64,000 nucleotides of DNA from Naegleria lovaniensis. Taxonomy: Eukaryota > Heterolobosea > Eutetramitea > Acrasida > Naegleriidae. The first letter of the stretch is position 1. Each line of letters opens with the position of its first letter. The stretch spans positions 62,001-126,000 of the forward strand of contig NW_025407860.1 in the NCBI RefSeq assembly GCF_003324165.1. Direction: 5' to 3'. Below are positions 48,383-57,996 of this stretch, in pieces. Below the pieces are notes generated by a model. That model saw only the letters and a list, made by a program, of their open reading frames with translations, searched no databases and was not told where the DNA came from. Position numbers and translations under genes: made by a program.

Positions 48383-48821
48383 TTCGTATAATTCAAAGCC
48401 CCTAGTAGTAGTAATAATAAATGATGTAGTTACTTTCTGCAGCTTTGAATTGTTCTTGCAGATAACGTGTATTGATGATTGCGCTTTTTTAAAACTGAAA
48501 TCTTATTTTTTACGAAATCAAGAAAACATCGAGTTCATCGAGTAGTTGAGTGGAGATGAACGTTTTCAAGCGTCAGAAAGAACATTTATGGGTGAGAGAC
48601 ACCACAATAATGGTAGAAAAGGATTTCTTGACAATTGGAGATGAGGTTGAGAGATGGATGTATGATGATATTATGAACTATGTCGTGTGTTGGCGGTCAA
48701 TTTGTAATTGTAATTCAAAATTACGAAATGCTAAATTCAATCAAGTTAGACCCAATCAACCATTCGGGTATGACAAAGAATCACTACATTGAGAAGTGTT
48801 CCAATAGCTGCTTGAGCGATA
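48383..48821. other. intergenic between the two cyclase genes, about 440 bp
   Basis: Holds the promoter of the 46184..48382 gene and the 3' flank of the upstream cyclase. A plus-strand 80-codon ORF (48550..48792) has no coding character. No fragment of a cyclase first half is visible here. Confidence 0.5.
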
Positions 48822-50490
48822 TTAAGTGTCGCAACCTGCCTTAGTTATGAGCTGAAGCGATCGATGTAATAGTCGTAGAGGAATGGTATAGAAACCATAG
48901 TATTCTTCTCTATCATTAATAATTTGATGTAACTCACTCTCAAACTCTATTTGTTCGGGCTTCAAATCATCTTGGAGCATAAATAATAGAACTAGTTTTT
49001 CACAAACCTGTCTCAAATGATAATACTCTCCTTTGTATAAGTATTCTTTTGCCATTTCCAAGTCGATAGCTAATTTTCTCTGAATTTCACTGGCTTCATT
49101 CTCGAATGAGGCCAGACAATAAACAGATGTAGAGAGGCGTTTCCCTTTCAACTTGATAAAATCCACAAACAAACAAATAAATGCTTTCTGGACAACTTTT
49201 TGAACATTCTCTCCAATAAAAATATGGCATCCATATGATTGAGCCAAGTATTGCAATCGAGAGGCGATATTCACGTTATCTCCAATTACTGTGTAACAGA
49301 ATCGTAAAGGGGAGCCCATACCTTAAGAGATGGATATTGTAAATAAATGGATGAATATTTGAAAACAAAATCATGCAAACAATAACATTCAAAAACTTAC
49401 ATCCACATAACATGTTTCCAGTATTAATTCCAATGTTCACTTGAAATTTAGAATAAATATTTGTTCTGTACAATGATGAGGTGTTACTGGGTCCCAAGTT
49501 CTTGTTGAAAATGAATGTAGAGAGTTCCTGATGGAAGGTGTCATTTTCTAAGGCGCCTCCTTTTGAGGCGCTACCTAAAATTTCTCTATTGGAGTTAAGA
49601 ATGAAGCTTCTCAATACGTCAGAGTCACGTGTTAAATTTTTCAGATAGTCTGAAAGATATTCCAGAGTGAATTGAATTCCTACCATGGCAAATAAATTAT
49701 CTATCTGTAAAAAAGGAGTGTTGTACCGAAAAGTAGCATTGCTTAAATTAGAATCTTTTACGCGTACTGGAAAGGAAGGTGGAGAACGTCGAAAGCTTTT
49801 GTCATTCACAAATATGGGCAACACAAAATTGACTGCTCTTTGTCCATACAGGCTCATAAATGTATTTGTCCAATATGGCTTTGAGGCGTTCTTGTGAAAA
49901 AACTCTTTAACCCAAGGCCTATCAATATCTTGATAAGGAGCCTCCTTAACTAGTCGTAAATCTCTCACCGATAGTGATGGAAAACTTAGTTGCCTGGGAA
50001 TTACTTGAAAGAATTTCGTGATATTGTTCTCAGCCACTTCGAACGTATCATTATAATATCCAACATAAGCATGGTCAAATCTTGCATGCTGAATAAAAGA
50101 GGCCTTCTTGCTAAACACATTTCCTAAATGTGCTAAAATAGAAATCCAAGGCATGATATCAGTTGCATTTGTCATCACAGCCGAACTTCCATAATAAACT
50201 CGATATTTTAGGATAGCTTCTGTAGCAGAGGCACTTTGGATCAACTTTGCGAGCTCTGAGTGTATGTTTAAACTTTGTTGTGCTCTTTTTAGCTCTTCGG
50301 TGTGATCATGAATATGAACCCCTGTTGAATATAATAGAAAAAATGTAAGAAATGTACTGAAAAGTCCCTGTATCACAAATAATGTAAATATTATATTTGA
50401 AGTCGTGTTTGTGCATGTTAGCCAACACGAAATCAACGACGCTGATTGCAAAATCTGTTTGTTATTATTATATTTCGCAAAGTGGCACAT
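48822..50490 (-). CDS. membrane sensor fused to the second half of a class III cyclase domain
   Basis: Spliced 50490..49401 and 49321..48822 (79-nt intron), 529 residues. One membrane span (NIIFTLFVIQGLFSTFLTFFLLY) near residue 40 precedes about 310 residues that look extracellular and Cache-like: dense N-glycosylation sites and the pattern LRLVKEAPYQDIDRPWVKEFF...KPYWTNTFMSLYGQRAVNFVLPIF. Without a second span, the sequence runs directly into [38 protein letters not shown], which is only the second half of the cyclase homology domain. It has the substrate-stabilising Asn and Arg but no FCDI or metal-Asp half. About 130 helical residues follow. The join suggests an internal deletion that removed the second membrane span and half of the catalytic domain. 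The gene is otherwise open. Confidence 0.7.
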
Positions 50491-50991
50491 TGTACGTCAT
50501 CAGCTTGGTAGTGCTTCTCCAGCCGATCACTATTGTCGCCTCCTCTATTGATTGAACTATTAATAGTTAATATCAAACGATTTCGTACTGTCGTTATTTT
50601 GATGCTCTTTTTTTCCACTTCAAGTGCGTTTGTGTTGATTTTCTTCGTTGCTCTATTTGTAGAAATTTAGAGATGGTGATTCTACGAAGAAGCTGACTCA
50701 TTATTTGCGTAAATAAAACATAATTAACAGTTGGACATTGTCCTCCTCCGAAAATGTAATTTTGATACATTTAGATAATACCAAGACTGCGTTCGTGTTG
50801 AACAAAAAAACAATGTCGAATGGGCTAGGTCGAATTATCTACTCTCACGGAACAAGCAACTGCGATTTCCAAAATTTACATGCTAATTTTAACGCTCGTA
50901 CTCATTTTTTTTACAAAACTATGAACGAAGGAAAGATAATCGAATGACATCACAATTTCCAAGTTCAAATTTAAAAAAAATACAAGCATTC
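50491..50991. other. divergent promoter region, about 500 bp
   Basis: Between the sensor-cyclase gene (minus) and TANGO2 (plus). A 69-codon open frame ending at 50947 lacks an early ATG and does not look coding. An in-frame ATG at 50944 could extend TANGO2. Confidence 0.5.
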
Positions 50992-52257
50992 ATGTGCATT
51001 GTGTCCATTTCAACTTGTGCTGAGTCGAGCAATTCCGTAGAGGGAGAGACATCAACCAATACAAGATACCCTTTCATTTTAATTTCGAACCGAGATGAAG
51101 AATACGATCGGCCTACCCACAGCGATTTTCAACTAGTTGCTGGTTCTATATTATGTGTCACAGATTTGGTGTATCACAATACGTGGCTTGGGGTGAATAT
51201 CCATAATGGTAGCATGGCCATTGTAACAAATGTAGATGACGATTATGCAGAACAAATTCCAACATTGGAGCTTTATAAGAAGAAAGAACCGAGTTCCTCA
51301 AAGCTGCCTCTCAACCATTCTCACGATCAAGCTTATTGTCATGCAAAGGAAAGCCAATCTAAAACAACAAAAGTCATACGAAGCCGTCTTTTGCTTGATT
51401 TATTATTGGAGAAACAAGACATGAAAAGCCACAATGATTACATTGAACTTGTGAAAAAACATGAACATGAATGGCTTCAAACGAAAGGATGTATTGTACT
51501 TTGTGGAAATTTATTTTCCTACTTGGACAGTAGTACTCCTTCAGATTTGGTCTATTTCACCAACAGAGAGTTCATAAGAGATGAGCATGGAAAGCCACTC
51601 TCTCAATGGCCTGTAAAATTGACCAAACATTTACATATTGAACGACTTACCAATGGTGAGACATACTGTGCTTCCAATTCGTTTCTCAATGACCATTTGT
51701 GGCAAAAAGTGAAAGTATTACGAGAAAGAATGCATGAATGTTTTAGGGAAGTGAACAATGACCAAAGCCCTCAAGATCTCGTTTCGAAGTTTAGTAAGCT
51801 GTTAAATATCAGGAATATTAATGAATACCAAGACAACTCCATATCTATTAATGATATCGACAAGTTCAGTGACGAATTCATGAAGGAACATCAATTTGAG
51901 GTTGAGCCTATTGCGCTCATTAAGGAATACAAGCAAAAATTTCAGAATACTTCACCCAATTCCAATTCTCATACCACCACTAACTCACAAGCTAACTTGA
52001 AAAATCCACAATTTCTAGCAGAAAGACGGATAGACATTCACCTCTATGACCGAAGCACCATCAATGACATTTTTGTGCACTATCAAAGCAAGTTCACCAA
52101 TTGGAAAACAAAATCTCAATCCATTATCATTGTTGACAGATTTGAGAAAAAGATTCACTTCTTCTTCAGGGATGTTAATGAGTACAGCTTGATCAACGAT
52201 GAGCTAAATTCAACTCTGCCATGGAATTCAAAAGAAATTGTCTTGAGTTCCTTTTAA
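50992..52257 (+). CDS. TANGO2: TANGO2 (NRDE) family protein
   Basis: Encodes 421 residues from ATG 50992. I chose this start because family members begin Met-Cys-Ile (MCIVSIST here), with the Cys a possible N-terminal nucleophile; ATG 50944 would add 16 residues. The diagnostic motif is ILISNRDEEYDRP (NRDE), followed by NTWLGVNIHNGSMAIVTN. Human TANGO2 is about 276 residues, so this protein has a long middle and a Ser/Asn/Thr-rich insert near residue 335 before a conserved end with a DIFVHYQSKF block. TANGO2 proteins act in haem and lipid homeostasis in mitochondria and the secretory pathway. No introns. Confidence 0.85.
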   Translation: MCIVSISTCAESSNSVEGETSTNTRYPFILISNRDEEYDRPTHSDFQLVAGSILCVTDLVYHNTWLGVNIHNGSMAIVTNVDDDYAEQIPTLELYKKKEPSSSKLPLNHSHDQAYCHAKESQSKTTKVIRSRLLLDLLLEKQDMKSHNDYIELVKKHEHEWLQTKGCIVLCGNLFSYLDSSTPSDLVYFTNREFIRDEHGKPLSQWPVKLTKHLHIERLTNGETYCASNSFLNDHLWQKVKVLRERMHECFREVNNDQSPQDLVSKFSKLLNIRNINEYQDNSISINDIDKFSDEFMKEHQFEVEPIALIKEYKQKFQNTSPNSNSHTTTNSQANLKNPQFLAERRIDIHLYDRSTINDIFVHYQSKFTNWKTKSQSIIIVDRFEKKIHFFFRDVNEYSLINDELNSTLPWNSKEIVLSSF

Positions 52258-52311
52258 CCGCGCTTTCTTAACGTCCGTTTTGCTCAACTACTGATTTTCT
52301 TTAAAAATAAA

Positions 52312-54300
52312 ATGACCTCACTTCCCATCAACGAACAACAACCCTCAGAGGAGTCATCATCAGCAACCGAAACCAGCATGAAAGATCAGCAACAAGACCA
52401 AGCTCTATCAAATAACAAACAACTCTCGATAGATCTCTCAGCGTCTTTGCAAGAAACATCTACGCCTCAAATCCTTCCTGAACCCTCAAAGTCTCCAAAA
52501 ATATTTCCGATACATAAATCAATGGACGAGCCGATTGTACAAACTGACGAGTTTTCAAACAAATTCGAACAACATGAGCAAACCATCAAGGTTGAGAGCG
52601 AAAGACATGGAGAGATTACGCAAATTTCAAGGAAGGACCCCGAGTTATCTCTTCCAGAGGTTAATACGCAACAAGCATATCTCGAGGAACATGAAGCTTT
52701 GAAGCAAGAAGCTGCATCAAGCACCTTATCGCAGAAAATACACTCTGAAGAGTTTGTATCCGTTGAACAGCCTTGTCCAAATGGCATGAGTGATAACGTT
52801 GCTTCGAATATTGTTGAGGTTCCTGTTTCCTCAGAAAATGCAGAACCTCCTCAATCAATACTGGAAGAAAGTGTCACAGAATCAACAGCAACCCCAATAG
52901 AGAAGGATATAGAGGGTACACCCTCCGAGCAAGAGCACGACGCTGAAGTAATTTCCACAATTCCGAAGCGAAGTAGTGAAACATCTGACGGCATACAAGA
53001 AGAAAATCCAGTTCCAGAAAATGTTCAAGAAGAGATTCCACAGTCAGCACTTAAGGTGGAAAGAGAAGAACAGAAAGTGCAAGAAGAAGACAGTGTAAAA
53101 TTGTCAATGGACCAGCAAGTGCACACCACAGAACAGCCAGTGGTAGCAGAGAATGTAACCTCACCAACAAAACACGAAAAGAAAAAGAAAGACCTAGAGA
53201 ATCCATCGCCTAAGATGACAGAAGCAGACGCTGTTGTTCGCGACCCTCAGCGCCCTACGGTAGAAAAAACGAAAAAGAAGAAGAAGAAACCCTCAGAAAG
53301 AAAAAACGAAGAAAGCAAGCCCGTTCCTAATGGTCCAACTGAGCCATTACGAGATTTCTTGCAAGAAAAACTAGAAGAACAACGACGATTACGACAATCC
53401 AAGGAAGCACTTCAGCGAAAATTGACCTTCGTAGGAGAAAAACCTTTGTATCTGAAAAAGGAGGAAGAGTTTCAAGAGAAAATGGAGCAAGAAAAGAAAA
53501 AAGAGAAGGAACTATTGAAAGAACTGAAAAAGTTCTATCTACCGAATCAAGAAACCCATAAGGAAATCAAGCAATTCGCTCATAATTATGTTGAAAAGCT
53601 TCAAATGCTAACCAAGGAAAAGGAGCGTGAAAGACAGAGAGACCTTGAAGAGAGAAACGGAAAACATCAGTCATTTGCGTACAACAAACTTTATTTTACA
53701 GCTTTGGAGGAAGAAAAGGAGAGGAAGATTCAAGAAGAGCGTGAGAGAGAAAGAAAGAAACAACTCATTGAACAACAACGAGATTACGCAGAAAAGCTTA
53801 GAAAGGTCAAAATCAAAATTGATGAGAAAAAGCGAAATGAAATTGAGCAGCGAATTCTGTTAAGCAAGAAAAAAGTGCCAAATAATGTAGTCGCCAGCCC
53901 AACCAAAGTGCCTTCAAAGGAAGATCCAAGCAATGAGGTAGACAAAGGTCGAGACTCCCCTCATACAGTTCCAAAAAAGAAGAAACGATCAAAACTTCCA
54001 TCCATTGAGAAAAAGAATACTAAAGCTTCTTCGAGCGAGAATCTACACCGAGATCCCAAAAACCTAGGAAATGAATACCTTAGAGAATGTAAAAAGAAAG
54101 CGAAAAAGAACGGAAAGAAGGCAAACGACAGAAAAAAGGAAGAAGAAATAGAGGAATTAAAACGAAAAATTGAAAAGATGGAGAGGAAAGCTGAACAAGT
54201 ACTGTACAAGGACTCGATTGACGATGATGAATCAGGAGCTATCACAGACGCGTTGCGATCCAAACTCGAATTGTATCAAAAATTTGTAAATCAGAATTAA
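52312..54300 (+). CDS. charged coiled-coil protein, possibly cytoskeletal or axonemal
   Basis: Intronless, 662 residues. The first 240 are disordered (Gln, Ser, Glu, Pro). Residues 290-660 are a Lys/Glu-rich coiled coil with a KKKKKK stretch near residue 320. Blocks such as PLRDFLQEKLEEQRRLRQSKEALQRKL and DYAEKLRKVKIKIDEKKRNEIEQRI resemble repeated Tyr-Ala-x-x-V/L-[RK] elements in axonemal coiled-coil proteins, but this is weak. There is no enzyme domain. It starts 54 bp after TANGO2 on the same strand. I cannot name a family. Confidence 0.7.
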   Translation: MTSLPINEQQPSEESSSATETSMKDQQQDQALSNNKQLSIDLSASLQETSTPQILPEPSKSPKIFPIHKSMDEPIVQTDEFSNKFEQHEQTIKVESERHGEITQISRKDPELSLPEVNTQQAYLEEHEALKQEAASSTLSQKIHSEEFVSVEQPCPNGMSDNVASNIVEVPVSSENAEPPQSILEESVTESTATPIEKDIEGTPSEQEHDAEVISTIPKRSSETSDGIQEENPVPENVQEEIPQSALKVEREEQKVQEEDSVKLSMDQQVHTTEQPVVAENVTSPTKHEKKKKDLENPSPKMTEADAVVRDPQRPTVEKTKKKKKKPSERKNEESKPVPNGPTEPLRDFLQEKLEEQRRLRQSKEALQRKLTFVGEKPLYLKKEEEFQEKMEQEKKKEKELLKELKKFYLPNQETHKEIKQFAHNYVEKLQMLTKEKERERQRDLEERNGKHQSFAYNKLYFTALEEEKERKIQEERERERKKQLIEQQRDYAEKLRKVKIKIDEKKRNEIEQRILLSKKKVPNNVVASPTKVPSKEDPSNEVDKGRDSPHTVPKKKKRSKLPSIEKKNTKASSSENLHRDPKNLGNEYLRECKKKAKKNGKKANDRKKEEEIEELKRKIEKMERKAEQVLYKDSIDDDESGAITDALRSKLELYQKFVNQN

Positions 54301-54555
54301 ATAGGTGTTGTCCACAACATCATTCCACTTTATCTGAAATTGCTCGAAAATCCATGAAGATTCACGCACCTTACCTCCACTTTTCCTTTAAGCCGTTACG
54401 ATCGTTATGAAAGATTTTAAAAACGGGTTGTTTGATAGAGTTTCGTTTTTCAACCTATCAATTTGGAACTCTGTAGATTGTGGTTGTGATTTCATTCACA
54501 AAAAAAAACGTTAAAAATTTATTTCCAAATCAATTCCTAAAAAATATTCATCATC

Positions 54556-55344
54556 ATGTTGTCAAGACGTCTCTTGTTTTCTGTTGTGTGCAAGCCACAA
54601 CAATTCTCTCTCTTTGCTTCGCAAGCTGCTTCCTATCATACCATCAGATCATTGAATGCTGCTGATCAAGCCTCAGCTGCACCAAAATTCAATGTTGAAA
54701 TGTTATTAAAGGAACAAAAAGAAAAGCAACGTTTGAAGGAGTTGGAAAAGAAGCTTCAACGGGAGCAAGCAGCAAAATTGAAGGCCCAAAGACAAAAGTC
54801 AAAGGAGAGACTTGCTTTGGCTGCTCAAAAGCAAGCTGAAAAGCAAAAGCAAGCCAATATGAGAAAGAAGGATCCAAACGCTCCAAAGAGAGCCTTGACT
54901 CCATTGTTGTGGTACACTACTCGCAACTTTGTTGCTGTTCAAAACGAATTGACTCAAAATGGAACCATCACAACTGAGACTCAATCGAAATTTACTGTGG
55001 TTCAACGTGAATTGAAGAAGAGATGGGATGCTTTGGGTGAGGAAGAAAAGTCTGCCTATGTCGATTTGGCTGCTCAAGACAAGGCCCGTTATCACAGAGA
55101 GATGGGTGCTTACAAAAGAAGAAAGCAAGCAAATAGAAGACCAATCTCCTCTTATTTACGTTTCTACAATGATGTCAGAGAAACATTGAAGAAGGAATTC
55201 CCTGATGCTAAGGTTACTGAATTGAGCAAGGTTGCTGGTCAAAGATGGAGAGAATTGGATGCCAAGTCCAAGCAAAAGTATGTTGATGAATATCAAGAAG
55301 AAATGGAAAGATGGGAAGAGGAACATGGAGAAAAAATGTATTAA
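54556..55344 (+). CDS. mitochondrial two-HMG-box protein (TFAM/Abf2-like)
   Basis: Intronless, 262 residues. A basic, Ser/Leu-rich N-terminus (MLSRRLLFSVVCKPQQFSLFASQ) is a likely mitochondrial presequence. A Lys/Gln-rich coiled coil (about residues 50-105) precedes two HMG boxes: box A around DPNAPKRALTPLLWYTTRNF...KKRWDALGEEEKSAYVDLAAQDKARY and box B around RRPISSYLRFYNDVRETLKKEFPDAKVTELSKVAGQRWRELDAKSKQKYVDEY. In the TFAM/Abf2 family such proteins bend and compact mtDNA. Codon use is biased, so it is probably abundant. A nuclear HMG protein is the alternative if the presequence is not functional. Confidence 0.85.
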   Translation: MLSRRLLFSVVCKPQQFSLFASQAASYHTIRSLNAADQASAAPKFNVEMLLKEQKEKQRLKELEKKLQREQAAKLKAQRQKSKERLALAAQKQAEKQKQANMRKKDPNAPKRALTPLLWYTTRNFVAVQNELTQNGTITTETQSKFTVVQRELKKRWDALGEEEKSAYVDLAAQDKARYHREMGAYKRRKQANRRPISSYLRFYNDVRETLKKEFPDAKVTELSKVAGQRWRELDAKSKQKYVDEYQEEMERWEEEHGEKMY

Positions 55345-55599
55345 ATTTGTAAGGTTATCGAAATTGTGAATGATTCAGTATCGCGATTTTGGTCACTTTC
55401 ACAAATTGCCAATCTCTCTGGCAGCATTTTTCTAACAATTTGTACGCCTTCGCCATCAATATAAAACCTTGGAAATTCCACTTCCAAATTGAATTGGCGT
55501 TTTTAGGAACTAAATTGTTGTTGCAGTTGACTCCAATAATTTATTATTACTACTTTAGAGAAACTAGAAGAAGGAACGACCATACTTGATTTGTTGTTG

Positions 55600-56472
55600 T
55601 TACAAACTCTTGAACTTGTATCGGTGCTCACTCAAATCAATAATTTCAATAAAATTCTGATTTAACAAGTAGTGTCCATACTCTGAGGCAACCAACATCA
55701 AAGGCAACACAAATGGAAATATTAAAATTGCTAACTTGAAGCTGTGGAAGCCATCGCCTCTAACATCCACTCCAGAATAGAGTGATGTGAATTGTTCTTG
55801 AAGATGAGGAGCCCACAACAAAAGCTCAATAGCAGCAAATAATACAGCAACAAATAAGCAAATAAACAATATTCGTTGTTTGAAGGCAATAAACTCATGA
55901 GCTTGAAGAAGAGTCCACGATTCCGAAGGAGCAACAATATTCAATGATGAAGAAATTTCGTCATCCTCATTGCTGTATGAAACGTCAAGTAAAATTGATT
56001 CTTCCCTCTTTCTTCTTAGATTTGAATTGTTATTATCGCTGCTCAAATTCTTTGATCTCTTCCAAAGAGTATATCTATAAAAACATCTCACACTCAAGCA
56101 TAACAATCCAACACTACATAATGTATGAATGAGCCTCACACGTTGCATTCCGATTGATTCACCGAAATCTTCGGCAACATACGCAAAATAGAGAAATAAA
56201 ACACAAAATATGGCACATGCTGTTCCAATTGTATACGAATACAATTTGTATTGAGTACAAGCTTGAGAATGAAATTTTGAAATTAATTCTTCTTGCTCTT
56301 TCTCATCCAACAGAGCTTGAAGGGGTACTCCTGATGATCCCGATGAAAATGGAGATGCTGAATATCTATTTGATGAAGAATGAGCTTGATAAATAGTGGA
56401 TGGAGTGTTTGTAAAGGTCATGGATTCATTTTGAGCAGAAGGAACTGCACCCGATTCAAGCAAAGGCATCAT
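55600..56472 (-). CDS. four-span membrane protein of unknown family
   Basis: 290 residues from a Met-Met start. A Ser-rich N-terminus (about 60 residues) precedes four predicted spans: YSYTIGTACAIFCVLFLYFAYV, IHTLCSVGLLCLSVRCFY, ILFICLFVAVLFAAIELLLWA and LAILIFPFVLPLMLVASEYG. A cytosolic-looking acidic loop with an NNNSNLRRKREESILLDVSYSNEDDE stretch separates spans two and three. I recognise no transporter or enzyme motif. It diverges from the BLOC-1-like gene with only 53 bp between starts. Confidence 0.65.
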   Translation of the reverse strand: MMPLLESGAVPSAQNESMTFTNTPSTIYQAHSSSNRYSASPFSSGSSGVPLQALLDEKEQEELISKFHSQACTQYKLYSYTIGTACAIFCVLFLYFAYVAEDFGESIGMQRVRLIHTLCSVGLLCLSVRCFYRYTLWKRSKNLSSDNNNSNLRRKREESILLDVSYSNEDDEISSSLNIVAPSESWTLLQAHEFIAFKQRILFICLFVAVLFAAIELLLWAPHLQEQFTSLYSGVDVRGDGFHSFKLAILIFPFVLPLMLVASEYGHYLLNQNFIEIIDLSEHRYKFKSL

Positions 56473-56525
56473 TTTTTTTTCAAAAAATCAAAAAAAAATT
56501 CTGTGGTGGGTACTATCGTCCTCTC

Positions 56526-57296
56526 ATGAGCGAACAACACGACGTGGAAACACAACAACAAGAATCATCGTCCAACCATCAACACGTGGCGGTTGTGGAA
56601 TCATCTTCTGAACAACCTCTACAAAGTGTTCAAGAAAATTCAGCTCCATCATCAACTGCATCCGTTCCGATGCTCCATCAAGCCTCAACCATTTCTAATC
56701 CAATTCATTATACGACGGATCTTTTAGTTCAACAATATTCTCATCTGTTATTAAATTCTATTCATGAGGGAGATCAATCACAAATTATAAAACAAATTGA
56801 TACTATTATTGAAGCTCTATTAAAGAGATGTGATGAATTGGGAGAACAATTAGATTTTATTCATTCAACCTATTATTCAATGATTCAACAACAAGAGCCA
56901 TCTTTAGAAACAGCAGCAACAACAATGGAATCCAATTCTAATGAAACACAAAAGATTGATGCTGTTTCTGGCACAACCACAACGACACTACATCATTTAT
57001 TAAGCATGATGATACACGTGAAAGAAATGTACCAAAGAATTGATAATTTATTACAATATGTGACACATGTGAAAGAGAAGGTAAATTCCCTTGACACAAA
57101 ATTAAATGAGTTTGAAAAGCATAAAAATTCAGTCAGTGGCAGTACTGCAAAAGTGTCCAGAGTAGTGAGCAGCTTATTTGGTGGAATATTTTCAAAGGGA
57201 GGTAGCAGTGCTCGAGATCACGAATCGAGCAGCCATGAATCTCACCAGCAAACACCTCCAATATCTTTCAATAAGGAGGACTATTTATTGTTGTGA
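56526..57296 (+). CDS. BLOC-1 subunit 4 (cappuccino)-like protein
   Basis: 256 residues, no intron. A disordered Gln/Ser N-terminus leads to two helical regions: ALLKRCDELGEQLDFIHSTYYSM (about residue 95) and LHHLLSMMIHVKEMYQRIDNLLQYVTHVKEKVNSLDTKLNEFEKHK (about residues 155-200). The second has the periodicity and key positions (K-x-x-Y-x-x-[IV]-D-x-L-x-x-x-V-x-x-x-x-x-x-V-x-x-L) of BLOC1S4. BLOC-1 sorts cargo to lysosome-related organelles and works with Rab32/38, a relative of which lies in this window. Short coiled coils are hard to place; other BLOC/BORC subunits are possible. Confidence 0.5.
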   Translation: MSEQHDVETQQQESSSNHQHVAVVESSSEQPLQSVQENSAPSSTASVPMLHQASTISNPIHYTTDLLVQQYSHLLLNSIHEGDQSQIIKQIDTIIEALLKRCDELGEQLDFIHSTYYSMIQQQEPSLETAATTMESNSNETQKIDAVSGTTTTTLHHLLSMMIHVKEMYQRIDNLLQYVTHVKEKVNSLDTKLNEFEKHKNSVSGSTAKVSRVVSSLFGGIFSKGGSSARDHESSSHESHQQTPPISFNKEDYLLL

Positions 57297-57390
57297 TTGG
57301 CACATTCAATAATAATCCATTTTTACTTGACCAATGTGTCACATTCAACTCGAAAGATTTACAGAATTACAAGAGATCCACATCTCCATG

Positions 57391-57708
57391 TTAGCGCTTT
57401 TTCAGAATATGAGCATTGTTCAATAATTCTAATTGATATTGTTGTTTTTCAATATTGTACAATTCCACCAACTTGAGTCGTCTTTGATCCACATGTTGGT
57501 TGTATTCCTCCCTCTTTGTTACCACAGGATATCGTTTCATTTGTAGTCTCGTCAATGAATATTGAGGAGGATTCCGATCCCAGAAATCCACTCTCTTTGT
57601 AGTAATTTGCTTATCCCGGACATAATTTTCAAAATATGCCAATCGCTTTTCCTCCTTAATTCTCGCTTGTAAATTGGCTGGATTGTTCGGATGCTTGTCG
57701 TACAGCAT
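57391..57708 (-). CDS. small axonemal microtubule-inner-protein candidate (CFAP141-like)
   Basis: Encodes 105 residues from ATG 57708 (MLYDKHPNNPANLQARIKEEKR); an in-frame ATG 12 codons upstream is less likely. The protein is basic and aromatic, with a central FWDRNPPQYSLTRLQMKRYPVVTK and a C-terminal RRLKLVELYNIEKQQYQLELLNNAHI. The end resembles CFAP141 and other short microtubule inner proteins (R-x-x-[KR]-L-x-x-L-[LF]-x-x-E-x-x-Q-Y-x-x-E-L). It is divergent from another ciliary-looking gene 288 bp away. Similarity is from memory of short motifs, so tentative. Confidence 0.5.
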   Translation of the reverse strand: MLYDKHPNNPANLQARIKEEKRLAYFENYVRDKQITTKRVDFWDRNPPQYSLTRLQMKRYPVVTKREEYNQHVDQRRLKLVELYNIEKQQYQLELLNNAHILKKR

Positions 57709-57996
57709 GATGATGATCCAAGAGTAAAGGTTTAACAATTGCAATATTTTTCTTCTTTCAAGAATTACAATAGTAATTCAAACAACTAGTAAAGGCGCGA
57801 ATGGCTACGTCTCTATTTTTTATTGAGGATTCAAATTTTACAACTTTTCAAGGTTGTTTTGACGAGGCATCGTTGAAAGCTCTCACAGAAGTGTGATTTA
57901 CTTACAATTTCAAAGTGTTTTGTCTCATACTCATCTCCAAGAAAATCCAAATAAGGCGCTTTTTGATTCACTAACATTGCATCTACAACCGTTGAA

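Noticed and set aside
48550-48792. 80-codon ORF between the cyclase genes
   Set aside because: No recognisable sequence, and it lies in what should be a promoter.
50738-50947. 69-codon plus-strand open frame just upstream of TANGO2
   Set aside because: Begins without ATG, composition looks non-coding, and it probably is 5' flank.
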